From CAYQUC01 sp964514215 (GTDB lineage: Bacteria; Pseudomonadota; Gammaproteobacteria; UBA6429; Thiohalophilaceae), in NCBI GenBank assembly GCA_964514215.1, contig CAZEPW010000045.1, positions 1 to 30,382 of the forward strand: 30,382 nt of DNA, written 5' to 3'. Positions 8,021 to 16,090 of this stretch are shown here, in pieces; position 1 is the first letter of the stretch; each line of letters starts with the position of its first letter. Position numbers and translations under genes: made by a program. The notes beneath the pieces were generated by a model, which was not told the origin of the DNA, did not search any database, and saw nothing but the letters and a program-made list of their open reading frames with translations.

Positions 8021-8314
8021 TTAAAGTGAAGATTTTTTCATGCTTAGGTAAGTGAAACCGGAATCATTAAACAATTTTTTCATTTGTTCATCAGTTAATT
8101 CCACTCCGTCTGCAACATTAACAGTCACTAAACCTTTATCGAGATCAACTGTAATTTTGCCAGTGCCTTCGATTGCTTTTAATTTTTTCTCAATCCCGTA
8201 GGCACAAAAAGGGCAGGCCAAACCATCGACACGCATTTCGTAATGACTGCCTGCGGCAAAAGCATTTTGTAACAGTAAAACCCCGAATACGACAGATAAA
8301 ATTTGTTTTTTCAT
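8021..8314 (-). CDS. Periplasmic MerP-like heavy-metal-associated (HMA) protein
   Basis: 97 aa. Signal peptide (cut about NAFAA, residue 21) then a single HMA domain: YEMRVDGLACPFCAYGIEKK with metal-binding Cys34 and Cys37, ending in FNDSGFTYLSM, which matches the last beta strand of HMA folds. The usual GMTCxxC reads GLACPFC. A secreted single HMA domain next to a MerT-like protein is the MerP arrangement: it captures a soft metal ion in the periplasm and hands it to the membrane partner. AGGAA lies upstream of the start. It is a close relative of the N-terminal domain of the protein at 9408. Confidence 0.8.
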   Translation of the reverse strand: MKKQILSVVFGVLLLQNAFAAGSHYEMRVDGLACPFCAYGIEKKLKAIEGTGKITVDLDKGLVTVNVADGVELTDEQMKKLFNDSGFTYLSMKKSSL

Positions 8315-8359
8315 TTGATTAATTTCCTATATAACGAATTAAAATAATTTGAATTTAAT

Positions 8360-9184
8360 TTATAGATGCCATTCAAACGACATCTTGGCACGATAGTCAG
8401 ATGCGGCCTGATTACCATTAAGATTTTGATAAACGGGAATTTGTACGCCGGCTTTTATTGCAAAATTTCGAAGAGTCCAAATTAATCCCGGTGATATAAA
8501 CCATTCGATGCCTCCCGAGTTCGATAGTTCCACTCCAGATTGTTTGGCTCGTTGGCCTATTTCACCATTAAGTTCTAGTAACCAAACGGTATCAGGTTTT
8601 AAATAATCAGTTGCAGTAGGTCTAATGCCTGCAACAAAATCGAGTAGAATTTTATCACCTCGCACTACTCCAGCAGCATTTGTACCATTAAAACGATATC
8701 GTGAGCTCGCCCAACGATACCATTTTCGTGATTCATAGCCATAGGTTAATCCGAGAATTGAATCCGTTGCACCTTTATTAATGGTGGGCAATTTATTTTT
8801 ATCAGCCGTGTCGGTAATCACTTTAAGAAATACTGCAGCAGATTCTTGTAACCCTAATGAATCTTCACGCCAGAATCGATATTTTGTAAAAATTGCAACA
8901 TCACTTTTACCGCTACTGCTATTGCCCGCCAATTCTTTAAATTCATAAGGCAAATCTACTCCTGCTGCCCAATCCCCTGTTAAACCATAAGTCATTTCAA
9001 GCCCAATACCTTGGGTTTTGGAGTTGCCTGCTTTAGCTGAATCAACTTCAAGTGCAGCTTCAAAGCCGTCTTTAAATAATACGTGGGGGCCAATCCCAAA
9101 GTTTGGGTCATGTGCATAAATAACAGTACTTGAACTGAGTAGTGCTACCATCAATCCAAATTTTTGTATTCTCCTAAAAACCAT
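8360..9184 (-). CDS. Outer-membrane beta-barrel protein (PF13557-like channel)
   Basis: 274 aa when started at the ATG at 9184, chosen because AGGAG lies 8 nt upstream and it gives a proper signal peptide (hydrophobic core, cut at IYA, then HDPNFGIGPH). An in-frame start at 9232 would add 16 unlikely residues. The rest is alternating beta-strand sequence with aromatic girdles, GIGLEMTYGLTGDW, AIFTKYRF, LGLTYGYES, and ends FEWHL. It resembles the putative outer-membrane transporter family PF13557 (Phenol_MetA_deg) and the paralogue at 24662. First gene of the leftward operon with MerP- and MerT-like genes and directly behind a MerR-type promoter, so it is probably a metal-related pore or sensor barrel. 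Confidence 0.75.
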   Translation of the reverse strand: MVFRRIQKFGLMVALLSSSTVIYAHDPNFGIGPHVLFKDGFEAALEVDSAKAGNSKTQGIGLEMTYGLTGDWAAGVDLPYEFKELAGNSSSGKSDVAIFTKYRFWREDSLGLQESAAVFLKVITDTADKNKLPTINKGATDSILGLTYGYESRKWYRWASSRYRFNGTNAAGVVRGDKILLDFVAGIRPTATDYLKPDTVWLLELNGEIGQRAKQSGVELSNSGGIEWFISPGLIWTLRNFAIKAGVQIPVYQNLNGNQAASDYRAKMSFEWHL

Positions 9185-9287
9185 CGGTAAATCTCCTAAT
9201 TCATTATGTATTTCTGTCACTAATCTGACCATCTAAAAGTTAACTCTAGGTTCAAACTAATTTCACAATATTCGTAAACTATAAAAA

Positions 9288-9318
9288 ATTGTACAGGCTA
9301 GAGTTGACTCCAGATCAA
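9288..9318 (-). promoter_or_regulatory. MerR-type promoter of the outer-membrane/MerP/MerT operon
   Basis: Leftward: -35 TTGATC (9318-9313), 19-bp spacer, -10 TACAAT (9293-9288). The spacer holds the dyad CTAGAGTTGACTCCAG (9298-9313 on the plus strand). Overlong 19-20 bp spacers with a central dyad are the hallmark of MerR-activated promoters. The same arrangement occurs at 24604-24634. Confidence 0.75.
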
Positions 9319-9326
9319 GAAGAATT

Positions 9327-9355
9327 TTGATTTATTTAGCAAAAAATGTGATATT
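9327..9355 (+). promoter_or_regulatory. Candidate promoter of the second HMA gene
   Basis: Rightward TTGATT (9327-9332), 17-bp spacer, GATATT (9350-9355), about 50 bp before the ATG at 9408. It starts only 9 bp from the -35 of the leftward MerR-type promoter, so the two promoters are back to back. Confidence 0.4.
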
Positions 9356-9407
9356 CCATACTTTGTTGTAATCTAAAGGCTTTTAACCAGCCAATAAGGA
9401 ACTTAAA

Positions 9408-9986
9408 ATGATAAAAAAAATATTTATACTGCTTCTAATAATAAGTAGTAGCTCTATTTACGCAAAAGAAACTATATATCCTTATGTATATCAGGGAAAA
9501 GTACAGGGTATGGTTTGCGCTTTTTGTGTTTATAATGTCAGTAAAAAAATAGCCTCATTACCTGAAATTAATCCCGAAACGGTTAACGTTGATCTAAAAT
9601 CAAAAATCGTTAATTTTCGTAGCTCTGAAAAAGTAAATTTTGATAAACTTGCTAAAGTGTTTTCAGATTCGGGCTTTAAGTTAACGGAATTAAACCAAGT
9701 GAAAACTAGCTTACTTAAAATTCCAGATTATAAAAAAATTGCTGTTCTTAAATTCACCCTTGATAATCTCCAAATCGAAAACTATAAAGCAGTATTTGAA
9801 AGTATTGGTGAAATAGCAGCCCAAACGAAAGGAAAATTAGTCATTAAAGCACCGGAATCTGTAGAAATCGCAATATTAAAACCGATGATTGCAGGCAAAC
9901 AAAACATTGCTCGCGTTCAATACCATTTTAAAAAAAACAAAAAAAATATTGAAATAAAATTATTCTTACAACGTAAACCGCATTAA
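9408..9986 (+). CDS. Secreted HMA-domain protein with extra C-terminal domain
   Basis: 192 aa. A signal peptide (cut about IYAKE) precedes an HMA domain with KVQGMVCAFCVYNVSKKI (Cys37, Cys40) and ending FSDSGFKLTEL, very like the MerP-like protein at 8021. Residues about 105-192 form a second lysine-rich domain without cysteines that I do not recognise; its VLKFTLDNLQIENYKAVFE and final VQYHFKKN/IEIKLFLQ strands could be a degenerate ferredoxin-like repeat. AAGGAAC is a good Shine-Dalgarno. It is transcribed divergently from the MerP/MerT operon, so the two probably belong to one metal-handling set, perhaps as a second periplasmic metal chaperone. Confidence 0.7.
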   Translation: MIKKIFILLLIISSSSIYAKETIYPYVYQGKVQGMVCAFCVYNVSKKIASLPEINPETVNVDLKSKIVNFRSSEKVNFDKLAKVFSDSGFKLTELNQVKTSLLKIPDYKKIAVLKFTLDNLQIENYKAVFESIGEIAAQTKGKLVIKAPESVEIAILKPMIAGKQNIARVQYHFKKNKKNIEIKLFLQRKPH

Positions 9987-10008
9987 TTCTTTACTAATAA
10001 CAATATCA

Positions 10009-10064
10009 GGAAAAAAAATTTTCCAAACATATATCTAAAAAATAAATTCCATATTTTTTAGATA
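10009..10064. terminator. Two AT-rich hairpins between the HMA gene and the sensor pair
   Basis: GGAAAA/TTTTCC (10009-10024, 4-nt loop) is followed by a perfect 13-bp stem, TATCTAAAAAATA (10032-10044) and TATTTTTTAGATA (10052-10064), 7-nt loop. They lie 23 bp past the HMA stop. The first has no T-run after it; the second has T-rich arms on both strands and may terminate weakly in either direction. Confidence 0.45.
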
Positions 10065-10147
10065 GAAATAAATAATTTTCAATGTGCTATATTTTAACTA
10101 TTCATACTTTATAGGTAGCAATATTCTATAAATAAATTTTAGATTTT

Positions 10148-11122
10148 ATGGCAAATTACCACTATATGAGAATTAAATACGCCATTTTACTCATTATTTT
10201 AGCAATCAGTTCTATGTCAAACTTGATTGCCGCCCAACCTAAATGCCTACACATTATGTCATACCACTCTGGTTATGCTTGGAATGACGGCATCGAAGCC
10301 GGCGTTGAAAAAACATTGGCGGGAAAATGTCAGCTAAAAAAATTTTTCATGGACACTAAACGCAATAAAAGCAAAAAATTTGCTAAAAAAATGGCACTTA
10401 AAGCCAAAGCCTTAATTGAATCCTACCAACCGGATATAGTGATAGCCTGTGACGATAATGCTTCGCAGTATTTAGTGAAAGATTATTATAAAAATAGTAA
10501 ACTACCTTTTGTGTTTTGCGGTATTAATTGGACAGCAGAGATATATGGCTATCCATATGATAATGTTACCGGCATGGTTGAAGTAGCTCCAATTATTCCG
10601 TTATTAAATATAATAAAAAAAGCCATACCAACCGTTACTAAAGGTGTCTATATATCTGCAGACGTAGTCACCGAACATAAAGATTTTGATCATTACAAAC
10701 AAGAATATGATAAAAAAAATATAACCCTGAAGGCTATTTTTGTTACCAGTATGGCGCAGTGGAAGACAGCTTACATAAAAGCACAATCGGCCGATTTTAT
10801 TATATTAAATAATTTTGCGGGTATTAACGACTGGGATCCTGAACAAGCGATCGCCCATGTTAAAAAATACAGTAAAAAATTTACAGTCACCAATTATAAA
10901 TGGATGATGCCTTTTGCAATGTTTGCATTAACTAAAAATGCATTCGAACAGGGGCGGTGGTCAGCTGAGGTTGCTTTATCGGTATTAACCGGTACCAATA
11001 TTTCTGAAATTCCTATTACGATTAATAAAGAATGGGATATGTTTGTCAATATTGAGCTGCTAAAGCATAGCAATATTAAATTAGATAAGCACATTTTACG
11101 ACGGGCATCTCGACGTTGGTAA
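10148..11122 (+). CDS. Periplasmic substrate-binding protein (ABC_sub_bind-like)
   Basis: 324 aa. Signal peptide with cut near LIAA; the ATG at 10166 (MRIKYAILL) is an equally good start, and neither has a clear Shine-Dalgarno. The mature part has the two-lobe periplasmic-binding pattern of the PF04392 type: CLHIMSYHSGYAWNDGIEAG at the start, IESYQPDIVIACDDNASQYL, LPFVFCGIN, and a second lobe with AIPTVTKGVYISAD and a C-terminal INKEWDMFVN. There are no permease or ATPase genes nearby. Instead a sensor kinase follows 25 bp later, so this protein more likely presents a ligand to the kinase than feeds a transporter. Ligand unknown. Confidence 0.75.
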   Translation: MANYHYMRIKYAILLIILAISSMSNLIAAQPKCLHIMSYHSGYAWNDGIEAGVEKTLAGKCQLKKFFMDTKRNKSKKFAKKMALKAKALIESYQPDIVIACDDNASQYLVKDYYKNSKLPFVFCGINWTAEIYGYPYDNVTGMVEVAPIIPLLNIIKKAIPTVTKGVYISADVVTEHKDFDHYKQEYDKKNITLKAIFVTSMAQWKTAYIKAQSADFIILNNFAGINDWDPEQAIAHVKKYSKKFTVTNYKWMMPFAMFALTKNAFEQGRWSAEVALSVLTGTNISEIPITINKEWDMFVNIELLKHSNIKLDKHILRRASRRW

Positions 11123-11147
11123 TAACTAAATCAAACTATAATTAATT

Positions 11148-12896
11148 GTGAAACTACAAAACAGAAAGTATTTATGTACTATTCCTATTATAGGTATCAT
11201 TGTTAGTTTATTAGTGAGCTATACAACATTACATTATGAAATGGAGCGACAAAAACAATTTTTTGAAAGCCAATCAACGTTAATTTTTAATAATATTTGG
11301 AGTGTATTTAATAACCTAGACAATATAAATAAAAACATTGCATTATTATTTAATAGCGTTGACTTTATTAGTGAAGATCAATTCAACTTATTCACGCAAC
11401 CAACGTTAACACGCTACCCTTTCATTGAAAGTATATATTATATTCCTCGAATAAAACGAGTCAATCTAAAAAAAATAGAACAGCAAAAACGAAATAATGG
11501 TTACACAGGGTTTAAATTTAGACAATTTAGCAACAAAAAATATAGCCCGTCGCCTATTAAAAAATATTTATTTCCAATTCAATACGTTCAACCCTATAAT
11601 GTTGCCACATCATTATTAATTGGACGAGATATATTAACTTATAACCAAGTACAAGAAGCCATTATGGCTTCAACTTTATTAGGTGACGCAACGATATTAT
11701 CAGCCAATAATAATGCCCTGTATGCTTTTAATTCTCTTTATTATGGCAAAGAAGCCACTCAGGTTCATGATCAAAATATTGATAACGTCTATGCTATTTT
11801 AGGGTTTAAACTAGCACCTTTACGTATAGTGAAGTACATCGAATCACCAGAGTCCTATGTTGTCGAAATTATAATTAATGGTATTAATGTTATTCCAAAT
11901 AACAAAAGTGTTTCTTCTGATTTTTTTGATTCAATTCATACACAAAAAAAATCTTATACATTTAATAAGCAAATTATAAAAACCAAAACAATACATACAA
12001 AAAACTTTTTCGATTATAATTTAAGTTTTCCAATGTTTATACTATTGCTCGGGCTTTTATTTTCTTTTTTGTTTTGGTATATTATTAAAACAAATATTAA
12101 TTTCAACTTATTCTTACAAGCTCAAAATAAAGTTATTGAATCAGAAGTTAATGACAAAACAAAACTTCTCAATGCTCAAACAGCTGAATTGAAACTTGCA
12201 TATGAAAATCAGCTCATCGCTGCAAATGAGCTAAAATCCTTTAGTTATTCCATATCTCACGATTTACGCTCGCCACTACGAGCCATCGATGGGTTCAGTC
12301 GAATACTCTATGAAGATTATGCAGATAATCTTAATGAAGAAGCTAAACAACACCTTAATCGAATTATTAATGGCACCAAACGCATGGGTGAATTAATTGA
12401 TAGTATGCTAGAACTGGCACTAGTATCTCATAAAGAAATAAAACATGAGCCAGTATCACTATCTGATTATGCAAACGACATAATAAATAATTTAAAAAAA
12501 CAACAACCTGAACGTGATGTTAATGTATCAATTGCCGATGGTTTAACCATTAATGGTGATGGCGCATTACTACACTCAGTATTAGAAAACTTATTAGAAA
12601 ATGCCTGGAAGTTTACAGAAAAAACTGAACATGCAAAAATTGAATTCAAACAACAGTCTGAAAATAATACTGAATCTTCATACTATATCAAAGACAATGG
12701 CATTGGCTTTGATATGGCCTACGCTAATAAATTATTCACTCCATTTCAACGCTTACACGGCAAAGATTTTAAGGGCACGGGAGTTGGGCTTGCAACTGTT
12801 GAACGAATAATAAAACGACACCGAGGTAAAATATCAGTAACCGCAAAACCAAACGAAGGAGCTACTTTTAAATTCACTTTAAACAATCAATTTTAA
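11148..12896 (+). CDS. CHASE-domain sensor histidine kinase
   Basis: 582 aa from a GTG start. Membrane helix 1 (residues 9-29), a periplasmic region about 30-290 with CHASE-like motifs (PFIESIYYIPRI at 91, then GYTGFKF and PYNVATSLLIGRDI), membrane helix 2 (294-314), a coiled coil (325-362), the HisKA dimerisation domain with phospho-acceptor His371 in SYSISHDLRSPLRAIDGFSR, and the ATPase domain: N box Asn485, G1 DNGIG (516-520), G2 GTGVGLA (543-549). The HDLRSPLRAIDGFS form is typical of phytochrome-type kinases. No receiver domain and no response regulator gene adjoin it. It is probably co-transcribed with the binding protein in front, which would act as its sensor partner. Confidence 0.88.
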   Translation: MKLQNRKYLCTIPIIGIIVSLLVSYTTLHYEMERQKQFFESQSTLIFNNIWSVFNNLDNINKNIALLFNSVDFISEDQFNLFTQPTLTRYPFIESIYYIPRIKRVNLKKIEQQKRNNGYTGFKFRQFSNKKYSPSPIKKYLFPIQYVQPYNVATSLLIGRDILTYNQVQEAIMASTLLGDATILSANNNALYAFNSLYYGKEATQVHDQNIDNVYAILGFKLAPLRIVKYIESPESYVVEIIINGINVIPNNKSVSSDFFDSIHTQKKSYTFNKQIIKTKTIHTKNFFDYNLSFPMFILLLGLLFSFLFWYIIKTNINFNLFLQAQNKVIESEVNDKTKLLNAQTAELKLAYENQLIAANELKSFSYSISHDLRSPLRAIDGFSRILYEDYADNLNEEAKQHLNRIINGTKRMGELIDSMLELALVSHKEIKHEPVSLSDYANDIINNLKKQQPERDVNVSIADGLTINGDGALLHSVLENLLENAWKFTEKTEHAKIEFKQQSENNTESSYYIKDNGIGFDMAYANKLFTPFQRLHGKDFKGTGVGLATVERIIKRHRGKISVTAKPNEGATFKFTLNNQF

Positions 12897-12940
12897 TCTA
12901 AACGAACACATTTAAAAGAAACATTATTTAGTACTAAAGA

Positions 12941-13903
12941 TTAACCAATAACATAATTTTTTTTACGCCACTCAGTCATACCCCCGATAACAATGTGCAC
13001 ATCAGTAAAACCATTTTTAGTTAATACTTGCGCCGCTTTAGCTGAGCGTTTATCGGTGCGACAAACTAATGTGATAGTTCGTTCAAGATATTCTTCAATT
13101 TCAGTGATACGTGTCATTAATTGCTCAAGTGGTATATTGACGGCACCCGCTATGTGGGATTGCTCTGCAGTAAATTCATCGGATGTTCGAACATCAAGCA
13201 ATAAAAAGTCGTGGTTATTATCGAGTTTCGATTTTAATGTCTCAACAGTGATTACCGAGCCACGACGAACCCGAGCAACAATCCTCGGAATAAATGCCAC
13301 AACGGCGAGTAATGATAAAGCTAACAATAGTTTTTGGATAAACCCTTGACCACCCGCTACAGCTTCGCGCCCAGCATAACCAAGATAAGTATATGCCACA
13401 GCTCCCGGAAACATAAAAATATAGGTTGCCGTAATATAGTGTGACAGTTTTATTCTGGTTAATCCCAATGCAAAATTTAAAAGGTTAAACGGAAACAACG
13501 GAACCAAACGCACAAAAGCAACAAACCGCCAACCTTCTTCTTCTACACCATCTTTAAGTTGTTTTAAACGTCCACCGGTTTTTTGTTCAACGATATCGGA
13601 AGCTAAATATCGCGAAATAATAAATGCCATTGTTGCCCCAAGAGTGGCGCCTGTTAAATTATATAATGTTCCAAGAACCGGCCCAAAAATAGCACCACCA
13701 GTTAATGTCAAAATCGAACCAGGAAAGAAAAAAACGGTTCCAACAGCATAAAGTACTATAAACAGTGCAGGCCCCGCAGCTCCTGCATTTTCAATCCATT
13801 GTTGCAATGCTGCAGCATTAAGTTGCTCGCGATTGCTTAATACTAATGAAATACCAATAATAATTAAAATTAAAATTGATAATCGTATTAGCTTAGTCTT
13901 CAT
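12941..13903 (-). CDS. TVP38/TMEM64-type membrane protein fused to a rhodanese domain
   Basis: 320 aa from the ATG at 13903, chosen because it overlaps the upstream stop by 11 nt (ATGAAGACTAA), a typical coupled start; an in-frame start at 13936 would add 11 residues. Membrane part (residues 1-215): an N-terminal helix, the VTT/DedA-type core with VFFFPGSILTLTGGAIFGP and RLVPLFPFNLLNFALGL, and further helices. Cytoplasmic rhodanese domain (about 217-318): LLDVRTSDEF, HIAGAVNIPL and active-site Cys281 in LVCRTDKRS. Rhodaneses carry sulfane sulfur as a Cys-persulfide. With the ArsR-rhodanese regulator opposite, the operon probably handles reactive sulfur or thiol stress; the membrane part's cargo is unknown. 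Confidence 0.88.
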   Translation of the reverse strand: MKTKLIRLSILILIIIGISLVLSNREQLNAAALQQWIENAGAAGPALFIVLYAVGTVFFFPGSILTLTGGAIFGPVLGTLYNLTGATLGATMAFIISRYLASDIVEQKTGGRLKQLKDGVEEEGWRFVAFVRLVPLFPFNLLNFALGLTRIKLSHYITATYIFMFPGAVAYTYLGYAGREAVAGGQGFIQKLLLALSLLAVVAFIPRIVARVRRGSVITVETLKSKLDNNHDFLLLDVRTSDEFTAEQSHIAGAVNIPLEQLMTRITEIEEYLERTITLVCRTDKRSAKAAQVLTKNGFTDVHIVIGGMTEWRKKNYVIG

Positions 13904-14756
13904 CAGTATTATTCCATTCACGACGGTTGATAGCATAACCGCTTACCTTACCTTTAAATGGCAACATCAACATTCCCGGTAACCAGCTCACTTGTTTAAT
14001 ATCTCTGATTTTATGAATACCAATTACCATGCCTTCATGACCTTGGCGTGGTTGCGCTCGATAGGTTCCAAAAACACGATCCCACCACGGTAAACTAAAC
14101 CCAAAATTACTATTTGCTTCATCATCTTCTACCGAATGATGAACTCGATGCATATCCGGTGTTACTAAAAACAAACGAAGAATTTTGTCAAAAGCAATTG
14201 GCAGCTTAACATTGCTGTGATTAAACATAGCCGTCATATTTAAAATTATTTCAAATAAAATCACAGCAATAACGGGAGGACCAAGCACAATAATGGTGGC
14301 AAATTTTATTAACATCGACAAAATTATTTCCAACGGATGAAAACGTGCACCGGTAGTCACATCAAAATCTAGATCCGCATGGTGCACTCGATGCAAACGC
14401 CATAAGCTTGGGATTGCATGAACCAAAACATGCTGCAAATAGATAACAAAATCCATTGCAATAATTGAAATTATAGCCGCTAACCAAAACGGTAACTCAA
14501 CATAGTTCAAAATGCCCCAACCATTTTGATCTGCAAAGGATGCAACACCAACAGCAACAACAGGAAAGACCAATCGCACCACAAAATTGTTTAGAAAAAC
14601 AATGGCTAAATTATTGCTCCACCGAACCACTTTTGACACCGTTAATTTACGCCGTGGTGCAATATATTCCCAAAAGGCCATGACGCCGAGAATCCCGAAA
14701 AAAAAACAAGATCGTATAACAGGCTCATTGGTTAATATAAATTGTTTAAAATCCAT
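13893..14756 (-). CDS. Fatty acid hydroxylase / sterol desaturase family membrane protein
   Basis: 287 aa, about four to five membrane helices. The di-iron histidine boxes are present: QHVLVH (His109, His113), LHRVHH (His122, His125, His126), FNH (His180) and MHRVHH (His203, His206, His207), followed by the family's NFGFSLPWWDRVFGTYR. These coordinate two irons that activate oxygen to hydroxylate or desaturate a lipid. The C-terminal 40 residues run over the start of the TVP38-rhodanese gene, so the two are coupled. The divergent ArsR-rhodanese gene starts 119 bp away and likely controls this operon. The lipid substrate is not readable from sequence. Confidence 0.88.
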   Translation of the reverse strand: MDFKQFILTNEPVIRSCFFFGILGVMAFWEYIAPRRKLTVSKVVRWSNNLAIVFLNNFVVRLVFPVVAVGVASFADQNGWGILNYVELPFWLAAIISIIAMDFVIYLQHVLVHAIPSLWRLHRVHHADLDFDVTTGARFHPLEIILSMLIKFATIIVLGPPVIAVILFEIILNMTAMFNHSNVKLPIAFDKILRLFLVTPDMHRVHHSVEDDEANSNFGFSLPWWDRVFGTYRAQPRQGHEGMVIGIHKIRDIKQVSWLPGMLMLPFKGKVSGYAINRREWNNTDED

Positions 14757-14806
14757 CGAAAATTTACCTTGTATTTCATTTAATGTTAATCCAACCAGAG
14801 TGACTA

Positions 14807-14844
14807 TGTTATACTAATTTTGCACACAACTAATCAACTGATTA
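14807..14844 (+). promoter_or_regulatory. Extended -10 promoter and palindrome before the ArsR-rhodanese gene
   Basis: TGTTATACT (14807-14815) is an extended -10 box; the -35 is weak. A dyad TAATCA-AC-TGATTA (14831-14844) sits just past the expected start of transcription and is a fair candidate operator for the ArsR-type regulator. Confidence 0.45.
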
Positions 14845-14875
14845 CTTGAATAGTAGAGTAAATGATCACAGCATA

Positions 14876-15553
14876 ATGTCAAGCCAAAACTTTAAACACG
14901 AAATTTTTAACCAATTTGCCCGTGTGGGTAAAGCCTTAGGTAATGGTAACCGATTGGAACTATTAGAGTTTCTAGCACAAAGTGAACGCAGTGTAGAGCA
15001 ATTAGCACAAGTCGCGGGGTTAACCATAGCGAACACTTCGCAACATCTACAACACCTCAGACAAGCCGGATTGGTTACCAGCCGTAAACAAGGATTAAAG
15101 GTGTATTACCAAATTAGTGGAACGGATGTCGTCTTATTGCTCCAAAGTTTACGCCATGTTTCCGAACGCCATATCGCTGAAGTTAATCAGCTAGTTAGTA
15201 CTTACTTAAATGTAAAGGATAGCCTCGAACCCATTCCTCGCGACGAATTAATGGCGCGAGTAAAAAACGGTTTAGTCACTGTACTCGATGTCCGTCCAGC
15301 CGAAGAATATGCTGCCGGACACATTCCCGGTGCAGTTAACATCCCATTGCACGAACTAGAGCAACGATTGAACGAATTATCCGCCGAGCAAGAAATTGTC
15401 GCATACTGTCGTGGTCCACATTGTGTTTTAGCATTTGATGCTGTCCTAAGTTTACGTCAACAAGGTTTACAAGCACGACGAATGCAAGATGGTTTCCCTG
15501 AATGGAAAGTATCAGGCTTACCAATTGAAGAAAATACCGATGATATCAATTAG
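14876..15553 (+). CDS. ArsR-type regulator fused to a rhodanese domain
   Basis: 225 aa from the ATG at 14876; an in-frame TTG at 14846 would add ten unlikely residues. N-terminal winged helix (10-95): ALGNGNRLELLEFLAQ, VEQLAQVAGLTIANTSQHLQ with recognition helix about 51-63, and GLKVYYQI in the wing. C-terminal rhodanese (about 120-215): VLDVRPAEEY, HIPGAVNIPL, active-site loop AYCRGPHCVL (Cys178, Cys183). The ArsR part has no cysteine at all, so unlike BigR/YgaV/SqrR it cannot sense through a disulfide in the DNA-binding domain; the rhodanese cysteines are the only candidates. It is divergent from the hydroxylase/TVP38-rhodanese operon and probably regulates it. Confidence 0.88.
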   Translation: MSSQNFKHEIFNQFARVGKALGNGNRLELLEFLAQSERSVEQLAQVAGLTIANTSQHLQHLRQAGLVTSRKQGLKVYYQISGTDVVLLLQSLRHVSERHIAEVNQLVSTYLNVKDSLEPIPRDELMARVKNGLVTVLDVRPAEEYAAGHIPGAVNIPLHELEQRLNELSAEQEIVAYCRGPHCVLAFDAVLSLRQQGLQARRMQDGFPEWKVSGLPIEENTDDIN

Positions 15554-15626
15554 GATACTGCAATATCATTTTTAAATTAAATTTGAACTAAGCATTTCAG
15601 ACAATGTCCTATTACAAGTACATCAA

Positions 15627-15648
15627 ATTTGGTAAACTTATTCCAAAT
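15627..15648. promoter_or_regulatory. Inverted repeat upstream of the efflux operon
   Basis: ATTTGG (15627-15632), 10 nt, CCAAAT (15643-15648). It lies 40 bp before the first gene of the CzcCBA-type operon and could be an operator. No MerR-type 19-bp-spacer promoter is seen here. Confidence 0.3.
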
Positions 15649-15688
15649 AGTGATATGCAATATGTTAAAACTTAGATAAACTCACATA

Positions 15689-16003
15689 ATGAAACGATTA
15701 TTTATATTCTTATCCATACTACTACTTTTAAGTAGCAATATTGCTATGGCTGTAGATTATGATTGTTTTGCAACACAACAAGATTTATCAACTTTAATTC
15801 AAGATCAAAGTCCAAACCCATTTAATGATACAAATGATAACGGTGACGACAGTTGTCACAGTCATATTTCATCACATTTTGTGGGTATCTACCCTGATAT
15901 AATCAATAGTTATATAGCAACCACAAGTCACTATATGCCTATTCCACAATCCACACCAACTTCACAAATATATCAACCTGCAACACCGCCACCCAACGTC
16001 TAA
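15689..16003 (+). CDS. Small secreted CzcI-like protein
   Basis: 104 aa. Clear signal peptide (hydrophobic 5-19, cut after AMA, about residue 21). The mature 83 residues are acidic and contain a small metal-binding-looking cluster, DDSCHSHISSH (Cys56, His57, His59, His63), a further Cys26, and a proline-rich tail. Small periplasmic Cys/His proteins encoded just before czcC (CzcI and relatives) have this size and layout, and this gene is 87 bp before the TolC-type gene. The match is by context and composition; no CzcI signature is strong enough to be sure. It may damp or sense metal for the operon. Confidence 0.55.
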   Translation: MKRLFIFLSILLLLSSNIAMAVDYDCFATQQDLSTLIQDQSPNPFNDTNDNGDDSCHSHISSHFVGIYPDIINSYIATTSHYMPIPQSTPTSQIYQPATPPPNV

Positions 16004-16090
16004 ACTAGTTAAATAAATATAAACAAGTTTAAAAGTTTGCATGTTGCATTTTGTAACGTGTTGCTGTAACTCAATTTAAGGATTTATTCC

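Noticed and set aside
7591..8314. A complete mercury resistance operon
   Set aside because: Only MerT- and MerP-like genes are here; there is no MerA or MerB, and the MerR lacks the usual cysteine. Calling it mer would claim too much.
9239..9256. A further MerR-like dyad (GTTAACTCTAGGTTCAAAC) near the barrel gene start
   Set aside because: Leftward it gives TTGAAC but no -10 box 19-20 bp later, and it overlaps the long form of the barrel gene. It more likely resembles the intergenic repeat than a promoter.
10148..12896. ABC transporter operon
   Set aside because: Only a binding protein is present; the next gene is a kinase and no permease or ATPase genes are in the window.
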